From NCBI RefSeq assembly GCF_000787815.1, contig NZ_BBPO01000006.1, positions 143,859-189,240 on the forward strand: 45,382 nucleotides of DNA, read 5' to 3'. The position numbers were made by a program, and so were the translations under genes. Each line of letters starts with the position of its first letter. The stretch's first letter is position 1. Positions 6,683 through 15,411 of this stretch are shown here, piece by piece. Below the pieces are notes generated by a model that was given only the letters and a program-made list of their open reading frames with translations, was not told the DNA's origin and did no database searches. Source of the stretch: Streptacidiphilus neutrinimicus (lineage in GTDB: Bacteria; Actinomycetota; Actinomycetes; Streptomycetales; Streptomycetaceae).

Positions 6683-9394
6683 GTGGACCAGCTGACGGCG
6701 CACGATCCCAGAAGGATCGGGCCCTTCGAGGTGCTGGGCCGGCTCGGCGCGGGTGGAATGGGCTTGGTCTACCTGGCACGCTCGGCCGCGGGCCGCCGGG
6801 TCGCCATCAAGACGGTGCGGGCGGAGCTGGCCGAGGACCAGCTCTTCCGGGTGCGCTTCGCCCGCGAGATCGCGGCCGCGCGCACGGTGAGCGGCTTCTA
6901 CACCGCCGCGGTGGTCGACGCCGACGCCGACGCGGCCGTGCCGTGGCTCGCCACCGCCTACATCCCGGCGCCCTCGCTGGAGGACCTGGTCACCGAGTGC
7001 GGGCCGCTCCCGGTCGCCACGGTGCGCTGGCTGATCGCCGGGATCGCGGAGGCGCTGCAGTCCATCCACGCGGCCAACCTGGTGCACCGCGACCTCAAGC
7101 CCTCCAACGTGCTGGTCACCGAGGACGGACCGCGCGTGATCGACTTCGGCATCGCGGCGGGCGTCTCGCACACCCGCCTGACGATGACCAACGTCGCCGT
7201 GGGCACCCCCGCGTACATGTCGCCCGAGCAGGCCCGCGACAGCCGCGGCGTGCAGGGCGCCTCCGACGTCTTCTCGCTCGGCTCGCTGCTCGTCTTCGCC
7301 GCCACCGGCCACCCGCCGTACCACGGCGCGAACCCCGTCGAGACGGTGTTCATGCTGCTCCGGGAGTCCCCGGACCTTTCCGGTCTGCCGGAGGAGCTGG
7401 CTTCGCTGGTCCGCGCGTGCATGCGCACCGCGCCCGAGCGCCGCCCGGTCCCCGCCGAGATCGCCGCCGAGCTGGCCCCCCACCTGTACGGCTCCGGCGA
7501 CGGCACGGAGGACGACGCGGGCGAGTGGCTGCCGCCGGTGGCGCTCGCGCTCATCGAGAAGAAGAAGGGCCGCCGGACGCCGCCTCCGCCACCGTTCCGG
7601 CAGCCCGCGGCCCCGCCCGAGTCGGGCGGGCCGGGCGCCCCGGCCGGCTTCCCCGGCCAGATGGGCCGGCCCGGATTCCCGGCGGGCGCTCCCGCGCCCC
7701 ACGGATACCCGAGGTCCGAGGTCGCGCAGGACGGCTCGGGCGGATCTGGCGGTCCCGGTGGTCCCGGTGGTCCCGGTGGTGCGGCCGGCATGGCCGCCGG
7801 TGCGGTCGTGGGCGGGCAGGCCCCGGTCCAGCCGGGAGCCCATCGGGGCGGGCAGCACGCGGGTCCACCCGCGCACGAGTCAGGGTCGAACCCCGCACCC
7901 GAGGCGGCGACGACCGCACGGCCCGTCGTGCATCTGCCCGGCATGGCCGCGCCCATCGGGCCCGGCGTCCGGCTGCCCGCGAACCCGTCGTCCGAGCCGG
8001 TGACCCCGCCCACGACGGGCTGGGTCCAGCGCGGCGTCCACGCCGCGCCCTCCGGTCCCGTCTCGACCGGCTCGCCCGCCGGCCCCTCGGGGCCGGTCTC
8101 CGCGGCCGCTGCCGCGCAGGCTCCCGCGGCCGCTCCGCCGAGCGTGCCCGGGCCTGCCGGTTCTGTCGGCTCTGCCGGTTCGGTGGCTGCGACGGTTCCG
8201 GCGTCCGGCCAGGCCTCGGCTGCCTCGCCTGCGAGTCCCCTGGCCTCGGCTGGCGCTCCCGCCGCTCCCGCCGCTCCTGGGGAGCCGCAGGCGGCTGCGG
8301 AGGCGCCGTGGCGTCCGTGGCGCTTCCGCATGTCGCACGACGTGTGGGGAGCGCCGATCATCTCCGACGGCGTGCTCTACGTTGCCAGCTTCGGGGTGCA
8401 CGCGCTCGACATCGCCAGCGGACGCCGCCGCTTCCGCACCCAGAGCGTGGCCTGGGCCCTCGCGGTGGCCGACGGGCGGGTTCACGCCGCCGACGGCCCG
8501 AACCTCTTCACCCTGCAGGCAGCCGACGGCGCCGAGCGCTGGCGGGTCGCCCTCGACGGCTGGACGTACACCCTGGATGCGGCCGGCGGCGCGCTGGTCG
8601 CGGGCACCCGCGGCGGTGGCGTCCACGTCCACTCCGCGATCGACGGCAGCGAGATGTGGCGCAGCAACGACGCCCAGCAGGCCTACGAGAACCCGGCGTC
8701 CGGCCCGTGCGTGATCGGTGACTCGGTCTACTACTACGGCGGAGGCTGCCTCCGTTCCGTCGAGTTGACGACGGGTCAGCTCCAGTGGGCGTTGCCGCTG
8801 GGTGAGGACGTCCCGTCCCGCCCGGTGCTCTGGCGCGGCACGCTCTTCCTCTGCAGCGGTGGGCGCGTCTACGCCGTGGACGAGCAGACGGGCGCGGAGC
8901 GCTGGCGCTTCGACGCCCCCGTCGTCCTGTTCACCTCGCCGGCCGTGAGCGAGCAGGGCGTCTTCGTCGCCGACTATCTCGGCACCGTCTTCGCCCTGGA
9001 CCAGGCGAGCGGCGCCGTCCGCTGGCACGCCCGCACGGGCGGGCGTCAGGGCGCGGACCCGGCCGTCCTCGCCGACGACTTCGTCCTGGTCGGCAGCGGC
9101 GACACGGTGTTCGCGTTCGACACCCGCACGGGCGCGGAGCGCTGGCGCTACGCCGCGCGTGCGGAGCTCACCGGCATCCCCGCCGCAGCGCACGGCCTCG
9201 TCCATCTCGGCAGCCGTGACCACTCGCTGCACACCCTCGACCTCGCCACCGGCCGTCTGCGCTGGAAGCTGGACACCGGCGGCGAGATCACCGGCTCTCC
9301 GGTCACCGCCGACGGCCGCGTCTTCGCCTGCAGCAAGGACCACTGCGTCTACGCCCTGGACGCGGCCCGCGGCACCGCGACAACCCGCGAGTGA
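6683..9394 (+). CDS. afsK: AfsK-like Ser/Thr protein kinase with C-terminal PQQ beta-propeller
   Basis: 903 residues from GTG 6683. The N-terminus VDQLTAHDPRRIGPFEVLGR followed by the G-loop GAGGMG (22-27) is close to the known start of Streptomyces AfsK. Catalytic Lys43, HRDLKPSN (135-142) and DFG (154-156) are intact, so the Hanks kinase should be active. Residues about 300-540 are a Pro/Gly/Ala-rich linker. From about 546 to the end are repeats of the form ALDxxxGxxRW, the PQQ-type beta-propeller. I see no transmembrane helix. AfsK phosphorylates the regulator AfsR to influence secondary metabolism and DivIVA to influence hyphal branching; neither partner gene is in this window. An open frame extends upstream to 6539, but the family start and the GAGG just before GTG 6683 favour this start. 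Confidence 0.88.
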   Translation: MDQLTAHDPRRIGPFEVLGRLGAGGMGLVYLARSAAGRRVAIKTVRAELAEDQLFRVRFAREIAAARTVSGFYTAAVVDADADAAVPWLATAYIPAPSLEDLVTECGPLPVATVRWLIAGIAEALQSIHAANLVHRDLKPSNVLVTEDGPRVIDFGIAAGVSHTRLTMTNVAVGTPAYMSPEQARDSRGVQGASDVFSLGSLLVFAATGHPPYHGANPVETVFMLLRESPDLSGLPEELASLVRACMRTAPERRPVPAEIAAELAPHLYGSGDGTEDDAGEWLPPVALALIEKKKGRRTPPPPPFRQPAAPPESGGPGAPAGFPGQMGRPGFPAGAPAPHGYPRSEVAQDGSGGSGGPGGPGGPGGAAGMAAGAVVGGQAPVQPGAHRGGQHAGPPAHESGSNPAPEAATTARPVVHLPGMAAPIGPGVRLPANPSSEPVTPPTTGWVQRGVHAAPSGPVSTGSPAGPSGPVSAAAAAQAPAAAPPSVPGPAGSVGSAGSVAATVPASGQASAASPASPLASAGAPAAPAAPGEPQAAAEAPWRPWRFRMSHDVWGAPIISDGVLYVASFGVHALDIASGRRRFRTQSVAWALAVADGRVHAADGPNLFTLQAADGAERWRVALDGWTYTLDAAGGALVAGTRGGGVHVHSAIDGSEMWRSNDAQQAYENPASGPCVIGDSVYYYGGGCLRSVELTTGQLQWALPLGEDVPSRPVLWRGTLFLCSGGRVYAVDEQTGAERWRFDAPVVLFTSPAVSEQGVFVADYLGTVFALDQASGAVRWHARTGGRQGADPAVLADDFVLVGSGDTVFAFDTRTGAERWRYAARAELTGIPAAAHGLVHLGSRDHSLHTLDLATGRLRWKLDTGGEITGSPVTADGRVFACSKDHCVYALDAARGTATTRE

Positions 9395-9575
9395 ACCCGC
9401 CGTCGCCGCGTGCGGCGTGAGCCGCGCAGCCACGTCGGCGCGCGGTCCGGCGTCGGCGGTCGACGTTCGGCACTGACGGTCGGTCGTGTGCGCGGCGTCG
9501 TCCGGCCCGACCAGGCCCGTTCAGCCACCCGCACGCCGGACGGCCTCCGGCGCGGCCTCGCGCGTCCCTGAGGGG

Positions 9576-9594
9576 CCCCGGGGTCACCCCGGGG
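9576..9594. terminator. Short hairpin between convergent afsK-like gene and galE
   Basis: CCCCGGGG TCA CCCCGGGG forms an 8-bp stem with a three-base loop and is also a tandem duplication of CCCCGGGGTCA (9576-9597). It is placed between converging genes. The rest of 9395-9658 has no gene. Confidence 0.5.
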
Positions 9595-9658
9595 TCACAG
9601 CCGGCACCGCCTGTGGCCAAGGGACGCGTTGGGGTGGTGCCGGGATGCAGGGCGCGGG

Positions 9659-10624
9659 TCAGTGTCGCAGGCGCCAGCCTGCCCAGGCGGAGCTGATCAT
9701 CTCGCGTACGTCGAACCGCGCCTTCCAGCCCAGCTCCTGGGCGATCCGCTCGGCCGAGGCGACCACGCGTGCCGGGTCGCCCGCGCGGCGCGGCGTCACC
9801 TCTCCGGTCGTGTCGAGGCCGGTGACCTCGCCGATCACGTCGAGCATCTGCCGGACGGAAACGCCCTCGCCGCGGCCGATGTTGAGGATGAGGTCGGTGC
9901 CGTCCGGGTCCGCGGTGAGCCGCCGCACCGCGGCGACGTGCGCCTCCGCGACGTCGGCCACGTGGATGTAGTCGCGGATGCAGGTGCCGTCCGGCGTGGG
10001 GTAGTCGGCGCCGAAGATGCGCGGGGCCTCGCCCGCGTCCAGGCGCTCGAAGACCATCGGGACGAGGTTGAAGACGCCGGGGTCGCCCAGCTCGGGCGTC
10101 GCCGCACCGGCCACGTTGAAGTAGCGCAGCGACACGGTGCCCATGCCGTGGGCGCGGCCCGCGGCCCGGACCAGCCACTCACCGACGAGCTTGGACTCGC
10201 CGTAGGGGCTCATGGGGCGACAGGGGGTCTCCTCGGTGACGAGGTCGACGTCCGGCATGCCGTAGACCGCCGCCGAGGAGGACAGCAGGAAGCGGCGCAC
10301 TCCGGCCTCGGCGGCCGCCTCCAGGACGACCCGAAGGCCCTCGACGTTCTCGCGGTAGTACCAGAGCGGCTTCTCGACCGACTCGCCGACCTGCTTCTTC
10401 GCCGCGATGTGCAGGACGCCGGTGACGTCGTGCTCGCGCAGCACCGAGGCGAGCAGCGGCTGGTCCAGCGTCGAACCCTGGATCAGCGGCACGCCCGCGG
10501 GCAGCCGTGTCGGGTCGCCCGTGCTGAGGTCGTCGAGGACGACCACGCCATGGCCGGCCTCGACCATCGCGCGGACGACGTGTGCTCCGATGTAGCCGGC
10601 ACCGCCGGTGACAAGCCAAGTCAT
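9659..10624 (-). CDS. galE: UDP-glucose 4-epimerase
   Basis: 321 residues of the extended short-chain dehydrogenase family, interconverting UDP-glucose and UDP-galactose in the cytosol. The NAD-binding TGGAGYIG is at residues 6-13, a catalytic Ser lies in SSSAAVYG near 117, and Tyr141/Lys145 are in SPYGESK. CIRDYIHVADVAEAHV and a C-terminal RAGDPARVVAS segment match GalE. Upstream, TAGAGT lies six bases before the ATG and no Shine-Dalgarno is present, so the mRNA may be leaderless. It is not in a gal catabolic operon, and its neighbour is a polyprenol-mannose synthase, so the product probably serves envelope or exopolysaccharide glycans. Confidence 0.93.
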   Translation of the reverse strand: MTWLVTGGAGYIGAHVVRAMVEAGHGVVVLDDLSTGDPTRLPAGVPLIQGSTLDQPLLASVLREHDVTGVLHIAAKKQVGESVEKPLWYYRENVEGLRVVLEAAAEAGVRRFLLSSSAAVYGMPDVDLVTEETPCRPMSPYGESKLVGEWLVRAAGRAHGMGTVSLRYFNVAGAATPELGDPGVFNLVPMVFERLDAGEAPRIFGADYPTPDGTCIRDYIHVADVAEAHVAAVRRLTADPDGTDLILNIGRGEGVSVRQMLDVIGEVTGLDTTGEVTPRRAGDPARVVASAERIAQELGWKARFDVREMISSAWAGWRLRH

Positions 10625-10680
10625 CCCGACACTCTAGCGGCGTCCGAATTGCGGACACGTCGGGTGGCGGCCCGACGACA

Positions 10681-10721
10681 ACGGGTGACGGGCCGTCGCT
10701 CGGCGACCGCCCGTCACCCGT
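10681..10721. terminator. Nested hairpin terminator of the mannose synthase gene
   Basis: ACGGGTGACGGGC (10681-10693) pairs perfectly with GCCCGTCACCCGT (10709-10721). Inside, GTCGC TCG GCGAC makes a second stem, so nearly the whole 41 bases fold. It lies 14 bp beyond the reverse-strand stop at 10736. A further hairpin CGTCGGG/CCCGACG at 10658-10677 lies towards galE. Confidence 0.75.
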
Positions 10722-10735
10722 CGGCCGGACGTCGG

Positions 10736-11506
10736 CTACTTGCGCGCGCGCATCCGCAGACGCCACGGGACGACCGCGGACTCGAGCTGCACCGAGAGGC
10801 TCATCTTGGACTCGCCGGCGCGCCGCTCCTCGAAGCGGATCGGGATCTCCAGCGCGCTGAAACCGGCGTGCACGGCACGGAACTTCAGCTCCACCTGGAA
10901 GCTGTAGCCGGCGCTCTCGAGGGTGGCCAGGTCGACCGCGTGCAGCGCCTCGGCGCTCCACAGGTTGAAGCCGGCGGTGATGTCGCGAACGCGGGTCGAG
11001 AGGATGGTGCCGGCGTAGGCGTTGGCCCAGCGCGACAGCAGGCGGCGGTGCCAACCCCACTCCTCGGCGAGCTCGCCGCCGGGGACGTAGCGGCTGCCGA
11101 CGACCACGCCGGCGCCGGTGGAGAGGGCGGTGCCGAGCATCTGCGGGATCGCGCTCGCCGGGTGGCTGCCGTCGGCGTCCATCTGGACGACGTAGCGGGC
11201 ACCCTCCTCGACGGCGAGCGACATGCCCGCGGCGTAGGCCTTGCCGAGGCCGTCCTTGCCCTTGCGGTGCAGCACGCTGATGCGGGGCTTTCCGTCCAGC
11301 AGGTGGCGCTCCGCGAGCTTCTCCGCCAGCTCTCCTGTGCCGTCGGGGCTGCTGTCGTCGACGACCTTCAGGTGCAGGCCGGGCAGCGGGAGGGCCATGA
11401 CCTGCTCGACCGTCGCCTCCAGGCTGCCGATCTCGTTGTACGTCGGCATGACGACCGTGACGGGCGTGTCCGCCCAGTCGTCGGGAAGAGCGGCGGGGAT
11501 GGTCAC
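10736..11506 (-). CDS. Polyprenol-phosphate mannose synthase (GT2, Ppm/DPM type)
   Basis: 256 residues from GTG 11506. It transfers mannose from GDP-mannose to polyprenyl phosphate at the inner membrane face, supplying donor for protein O-mannosylation and mannosylated envelope glycans. VTVVMPTYNEIGSLEATVEQV near the N-terminus, the QMDADGSHP metal-binding DxD segment and the FEERRAGESKMSL segment near the C-terminus are all diagnostic. It lacks the multi-helix membrane tail of the fused forms, so it is the soluble DPM1-like type. AGGAGA lies four bases before GTG 11506; the longer reading frame to 11578 has no such site. A partner Pmt could use the product, but the PMT-like protein at 16869 belongs to a different branch. 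Confidence 0.88.
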   Translation of the reverse strand: MTIPAALPDDWADTPVTVVMPTYNEIGSLEATVEQVMALPLPGLHLKVVDDSSPDGTGELAEKLAERHLLDGKPRISVLHRKGKDGLGKAYAAGMSLAVEEGARYVVQMDADGSHPASAIPQMLGTALSTGAGVVVGSRYVPGGELAEEWGWHRRLLSRWANAYAGTILSTRVRDITAGFNLWSAEALHAVDLATLESAGYSFQVELKFRAVHAGFSALEIPIRFEERRAGESKMSLSVQLESAVVPWRLRMRARK

Positions 11507-11771
11507 GATGTCTCCTGGTCCTGATTGCGGGGTCCGGCCGTGCAACTGCGCGGGGACAGGGCTCGGACGACGTTGCACTGTAGTAGATGGAGGCAGGCGT
11601 TCGGTGAGGAGTGAGGTAAGTTCACCGCTGCGTAACGCACTGTTCCCAGGCCAGGAGCCATTGCTTCGGTTTCACCCGGACGGACGATCCCGTCGCGGCC
11701 CGCACGCTTGACCGGTGAACCGGTCCCGCGTCGGCCGGGGACGTGTGAGACCAGGGTACGGGGCCGGGGGC

Positions 11772-12233
11772 TCAGCCGTTGCACAGGGCCCAGCGTACGA
11801 CCGTGACCTCGGGCGTCACCGCCTGGAAGACGGCCTGGACCGGCGCCCCGATCCGCAGACGTCCGGGCGGCACCGCGTTCCAGGGCGCGCCCGGCCTGCG
11901 GACCGAGTTCGTGAGTGTCCCTACCAGGCGGATGCGCGGGTCCTCCTCCAACTCGACCAGCGCCACCGGGTACGGCGCCCGCTCCGCGTACGCGGGGAGC
12001 AGCGGCGGGTGGGCGATGACGTAGGACCAGAGCCGTCCCCGCCCGGACATCAGCCGCCACTCGTCGTCGAAGCTGCCGCACTGCGGGCAGCACGGGCGGG
12101 GCGGGAAGCGGAGCCGTCCGCACTCCGCGCACGCCTGTATGCGCAGCTCGCCGCTGCGGGCGTGCTCCCAGAACGGCTCGCCGTCGTCATCGGGCCACGG
12201 GAGCAGCAGTCCCTCGGCGGTCATGGTGTCCAT
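11772..12233 (-). CDS. DUF35 OB-fold zinc-ribbon protein (thiolase partner)
   Basis: 153 residues. The N-terminal zinc ribbon uses Cys35, Cys38, Cys48 or Cys49, and Cys52 (CAECGR then CCPQCGS). It is followed by an OB-fold with GRLWSYVIAHPP, PYPVALVEL and PGRLRIGAPVQAVFQ. DUF35 proteins bind acyl-CoA and form complexes with lipid-transfer thiolases; the ChsH2 DUF35 domain, for example, is required by the retroaldolase Ltp2 in bacterial sterol side-chain removal. It lies 108 bp downstream of the thiolase at 12342-13484 on the same strand, fitting that partnership. An AAAGG site precedes the ATG by seven bases. The second possible partner is the thiolase at 645. Confidence 0.85.
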   Translation of the reverse strand: MDTMTAEGLLLPWPDDDGEPFWEHARSGELRIQACAECGRLRFPPRPCCPQCGSFDDEWRLMSGRGRLWSYVIAHPPLLPAYAERAPYPVALVELEEDPRIRLVGTLTNSVRRPGAPWNAVPPGRLRIGAPVQAVFQAVTPEVTVVRWALCNG

Positions 12234-12341
12234 CCGGCAGCCTTTCTCTCGGTTTTCTCGGTTCGCTCAGCTCTCCCGGTCCGGCCCGGCTCTGGGCCCA
12301 CCTTCGGAATCGTGGCAATTGCATGAAGTGCGTAGGAACTT

Positions 12342-13484
12342 TCAGACGCGCAGCAGCAGTGCGGAGGTGGGCACCCCCTCGCCCGCGGTGACCAGGCAGG
12401 TGGCCGCGTCCGGCACCTGGGCGGTGGAGATGCCGCGCAGTTGCTTGACGCCCTCGTTGATCAGGTTGAAGCCGTGCACGTAGCCCTCGGAGAGGCCGCC
12501 ACCGCCGGTGTTGATCGGCAGGCGGCCGCCCGACTCCAGCGCGCCGCCCTCGGTGAACGCCGCCCCCTCGCCTCGGCCGCAGAAGCCGTAGCCCTCCAGG
12601 GAGAGCGGGATCAGCGGGGTGAAGGCGTCGTAGATCTGCGCCACGTCGACGTCCTCCGGGCCGAACTCGGCTGTCTTCCAGAGCTGTCGGGCCGCCGTCC
12701 AGGCCGGGCCGGTCAGCGGGTCGTCGTTCCAGTAGTTGACCATGCCGTGGTGCTGTGCGGGCAGTCCCTGGGCCGCCGAGTGGACGTAGACGGGCCGGCG
12801 CCGGCAGTCACGGGCGCGTTCCGCGCTCACCACGACGCAGGCGAGGGCGCCGTCGGTCTCCAGGCAGTTGTCATACAGGCACAGCGGCTCGCTGATCCAC
12901 CGTGCGTCCATGTACATCTCGCGGGTCAGCGGCCGCTCGTACATGATCGCGTCGGGGTTCTGGTTGGCCCGGTTGCGGCAGGCCAGCGCCACGTTGAACA
13001 GGTGGTCGCGGGTGGCGCCGTACTCGTGCATGTAGCGGCGGGCCAACATGCCGATCTCGTCGGCCGGGCGCAGCAGGCCGAACGGCCGGGTCCACTGGGC
13101 GGGGGTGGGCAGTTGCTGCGCGGTGTTGGTCCAGGGCCGTCTGCCGCTGCCGCGCTTCCGGCTGCGCCAGGCGACGCCGACCTCGGCCTGGCCGGTGGCG
13201 ACGGCCATGGCCAGGTGGGCGACGGTCGCGCAGGAGCCGCCGCCGCCGAAGCCGATCCGGGAGAAGAACGTGACGTCACCGGCGCCGATCGCCTTGGCGA
13301 GCTCGACCTCGTCGGTCTCCTCCATGGTGTACGAGGCGAGGGCGTCCACCTCGTGCGGCTCGATCCCGGCGTCGTCCAGCGCGGCGAGCACGGCCCGGCA
13401 GGCGAGCGCCTTCTCGGACTCCTCCAGGTGCTTGGCGAAGCGCGTCTGGCCGATGCCGACGATGGCCGTGCGGTCCCTGAGCAT
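12342..13484 (-). CDS. Lipid-transfer-type thiolase, second paralogue
   Basis: 380 residues of the SCP-x/Ltp thiolase branch. It begins RTAIVGIGQTRFAKH, has GFGGGGSCATVAHLAMAVA with Cys85 at the classical nucleophile position, DVAQIYDAFTPL in the middle and NTGGGGLSEGYVHG near the end. The usual thiolase His-Pro is replaced by Val-His-Gly, again like Ltp proteins. It probably cleaves a beta-keto or beta-hydroxy acyl-CoA together with the DUF35 protein downstream. It is divergent from the acyl-CoA synthetase at 13666, with a perfect 19-base palindrome over its probable promoter. Compared with the paralogue at 645 it keeps the cysteine and lacks the N-terminal extension, so the two may act at different steps. 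Confidence 0.86.
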   Translation of the reverse strand: MLRDRTAIVGIGQTRFAKHLEESEKALACRAVLAALDDAGIEPHEVDALASYTMEETDEVELAKAIGAGDVTFFSRIGFGGGGSCATVAHLAMAVATGQAEVGVAWRSRKRGSGRRPWTNTAQQLPTPAQWTRPFGLLRPADEIGMLARRYMHEYGATRDHLFNVALACRNRANQNPDAIMYERPLTREMYMDARWISEPLCLYDNCLETDGALACVVVSAERARDCRRRPVYVHSAAQGLPAQHHGMVNYWNDDPLTGPAWTAARQLWKTAEFGPEDVDVAQIYDAFTPLIPLSLEGYGFCGRGEGAAFTEGGALESGGRLPINTGGGGLSEGYVHGFNLINEGVKQLRGISTAQVPDAATCLVTAGEGVPTSALLLRV

Positions 13485-13532
13485 GGGCGGCTCCCCGAAC
13501 TCCGGTACGGCGGTCAGCCGCAGAGGAAGATC

Positions 13533-13551
13533 TTCTGACGTAGCGTCAGAA
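13533..13551. promoter_or_regulatory. Perfect operator palindrome, thiolase side
   Basis: TTCTGACGTAGCGTCAGAA is a perfect 19-base palindrome with arms TTCTGACG/CGTCAGAA around TAG. On the reverse strand, TATTCT (13553-13548) could be the thiolase -10 and overlaps one end. This is the best copy of the motif also found at 1892-1910 and 1954-1970. Confidence 0.7.
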
Positions 13552-13594
13552 TAGGGTCACCGCCGCCCTTCCGGGAAGTCTGCGGCCAGCCTAA

Positions 13595-13611
13595 TCTGAC
13601 GATCAGTCACA
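13595..13611. promoter_or_regulatory. Degenerate operator copy, synthetase side
   Basis: TCTGACGATCAGTCACA: the left arm is perfect and the right arm has two mismatches to TCTGACGNNNCGTCAGA. It lies 55 bp upstream of the acyl-CoA synthetase start, so each divergent module carries a pair of sites. Confidence 0.45.
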
Positions 13612-13665
13612 TACGAGGCGTCGGAGCCGAACGGACGCTGGAGCCGAACGACAGGAAGGACGGCC

Positions 13666-15249
13666 ATGCGCGCGGATCTGGAGTGGGGCACCATCGCGAA
13701 CCTGGTCCAGGCGGCGGGCGCCCGCTACGGCGGTCGCGAGGCGGTGGTCGGCCCCCGCACCCGGTTCGACTACACCGAGCTCGCCCGCCGGGTCCGGCGC
13801 GCGGCGGCGGGCCTCATGGCCGCGGGGGTCCGACCCGGTGATCGCATCGGCATCTGGGCCCCGAACACTCCGGACTACGTCGTCGCCGCGCTCGGCGCGG
13901 TCAGCGCGGGGGCGGTGCTCGTCCCGCTGGGCACCCGCCTCAAGGGCGGCGAGGCGGCCGCGTTGCTGCGCCGGACCCGCGCCTCGCTGCTGTTCGTGAC
14001 CTCCACCTTCCTGGGCGTCAGCTACGTCTCCGCGCTCAGGGCCGCCGGCCCCCTGCCGGATCTGCGCGCCACCGTCGTCCTCGGCGAGACCGAAGCCGTC
14101 CCCGACGGCCTGCTCTCATGGCGCGCCTTCCTGGCCGCGGGCGCGGACATCCCCGAGCGCTCCGTCCGGGCCCGCATCGCCGCCGTCGCCCCCGGGGACC
14201 CGGCCGACATCATGTTCACCTCCGGAACCACCGGAGTGCCCAAGGGTGCGATCACCACCCACGCCCAGACCCTGCGCGCCTTCGGCGCCTGGGCCGAGCT
14301 GGCCGGGTTGGCCGAGGACGACCGCTACCTGGTGGTCAATCCGTTCACCCACACCTTCGGGTGGAAGGCGGGCGTCCTCGCCTGCCTCATGCGCGGTGCC
14401 ACGATCCTGCCGCAACCCGTCTTCGATCCCGAGGCAGTCCTCGCCAAGATCGCCACCGAGGGCGTCACGGTCCTGCCGGGCGCGCCGACCGTCTACCAGG
14501 CCCTGCTCGACCACCCCGCTCGCGACCAGTACGCGCTCGGCTCACTGCGCCTCGCTGTGACCGGCGCCGCGGTCGTCCCGCTGGAGCTCGTCCACCGCAT
14601 CCGCGACGAGCTCGGCTTCAGCACGGTGCTCACCGCCTACGGCCTGACCGAGAGCTGCGGCATGGTCACCATGTGCCGCCGTGACGACACCCTCGGCACC
14701 GTCGCCGCGACGTCCGGCCGCGCCATCCCCGACGTCGAGGTCCGCGTCCGCGACGCCGACGGCAAGGACGTTTCGCCTGGCCACGCGGGCGAGGTCCAGG
14801 TCCGCGGCTACACCGTGATGTGCGGATACTTCGAGGACGAGGCCGCCACCGCCGAGACCTTCACCGACGACGGCTGGCTCCGCACCGGCGACGTCGGCGT
14901 GCTCGACGCCGACGGCAACCTGAGGATCACCGACCGCCTCAAGGACATGTACACCGTCGGCGGTTTCAACGCCTACCCGGCCGAGATCGAACGCATCCTG
15001 GCCCGCCACCCGCTCGTCGCGGACTCGGCCGTGGTCGGCGTCCCCGACCCGCGCCTCGGAGAGGTGGGGCGCGCGTTCGTGATTCCCCGTCAGCAGCCTT
15101 CTCCGGACGCGGCGTCGGAGCTGGTGGACTGGTGCCGTCGGGAGATGGCCAACTACAAGGTCCCGCGCGAGGTGGTCTTCGTCGACGAGCTGCCGCGCAA
15201 CGCCTCCGGCAAGGTCCTCAAGGGCGAACTGCGCAGGCTTCGGGGCTGA
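13666..15249 (+). CDS. Acyl-CoA synthetase (FadD3-like, ANL family)
   Basis: 527 residues. It activates a carboxylic acid to its CoA thioester via an acyl-adenylate. The P-loop FTSGTTGVPKGA starts at residue 184. AYGLTESCGMV, GWLRTGDVG, DRLKDMYTVGGFNAYPAEIE and the catalytic lysine near 516 (NASGKVLKGEL) are all present, so it should be active. The overall look is close to actinobacterial FadD3, which activates the propionate side chain of the steroid CD-ring fragment, though other aryl or cyclic acids are possible. An AGGAAGGA sequence precedes the ATG. With the thiolases, DUF35 protein, dehydrogenase and shared operators it suggests import and CoA-dependent degradation of a bulky alicyclic acid. 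Confidence 0.87.
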   Translation: MRADLEWGTIANLVQAAGARYGGREAVVGPRTRFDYTELARRVRRAAAGLMAAGVRPGDRIGIWAPNTPDYVVAALGAVSAGAVLVPLGTRLKGGEAAALLRRTRASLLFVTSTFLGVSYVSALRAAGPLPDLRATVVLGETEAVPDGLLSWRAFLAAGADIPERSVRARIAAVAPGDPADIMFTSGTTGVPKGAITTHAQTLRAFGAWAELAGLAEDDRYLVVNPFTHTFGWKAGVLACLMRGATILPQPVFDPEAVLAKIATEGVTVLPGAPTVYQALLDHPARDQYALGSLRLAVTGAAVVPLELVHRIRDELGFSTVLTAYGLTESCGMVTMCRRDDTLGTVAATSGRAIPDVEVRVRDADGKDVSPGHAGEVQVRGYTVMCGYFEDEAATAETFTDDGWLRTGDVGVLDADGNLRITDRLKDMYTVGGFNAYPAEIERILARHPLVADSAVVGVPDPRLGEVGRAFVIPRQQPSPDAASELVDWCRREMANYKVPREVVFVDELPRNASGKVLKGELRRLRG

Positions 15250-15411
15250 GGCATGTGGCACGCCGAGGGCAGCGCCGCGGGTCCCTGTAGGGGCTGGAGG
15301 GGTCGGTAGTGAGGCTCCGTGCGCCGTGTCCCACGAACGGCGCAGCACCTGCCAGCCAAGCCCTAAACGCCGCACAGGTGCAGCACAGCGCCGCGCCCAA
15401 GGCTTCCGTGC

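Noticed and set aside
5106-6695. 529-codon forward ORF over the CFA-synthase-like gene
   Set aside because: Low-complexity Arg/Gln/Ala translation opposite a well-supported methyltransferase.
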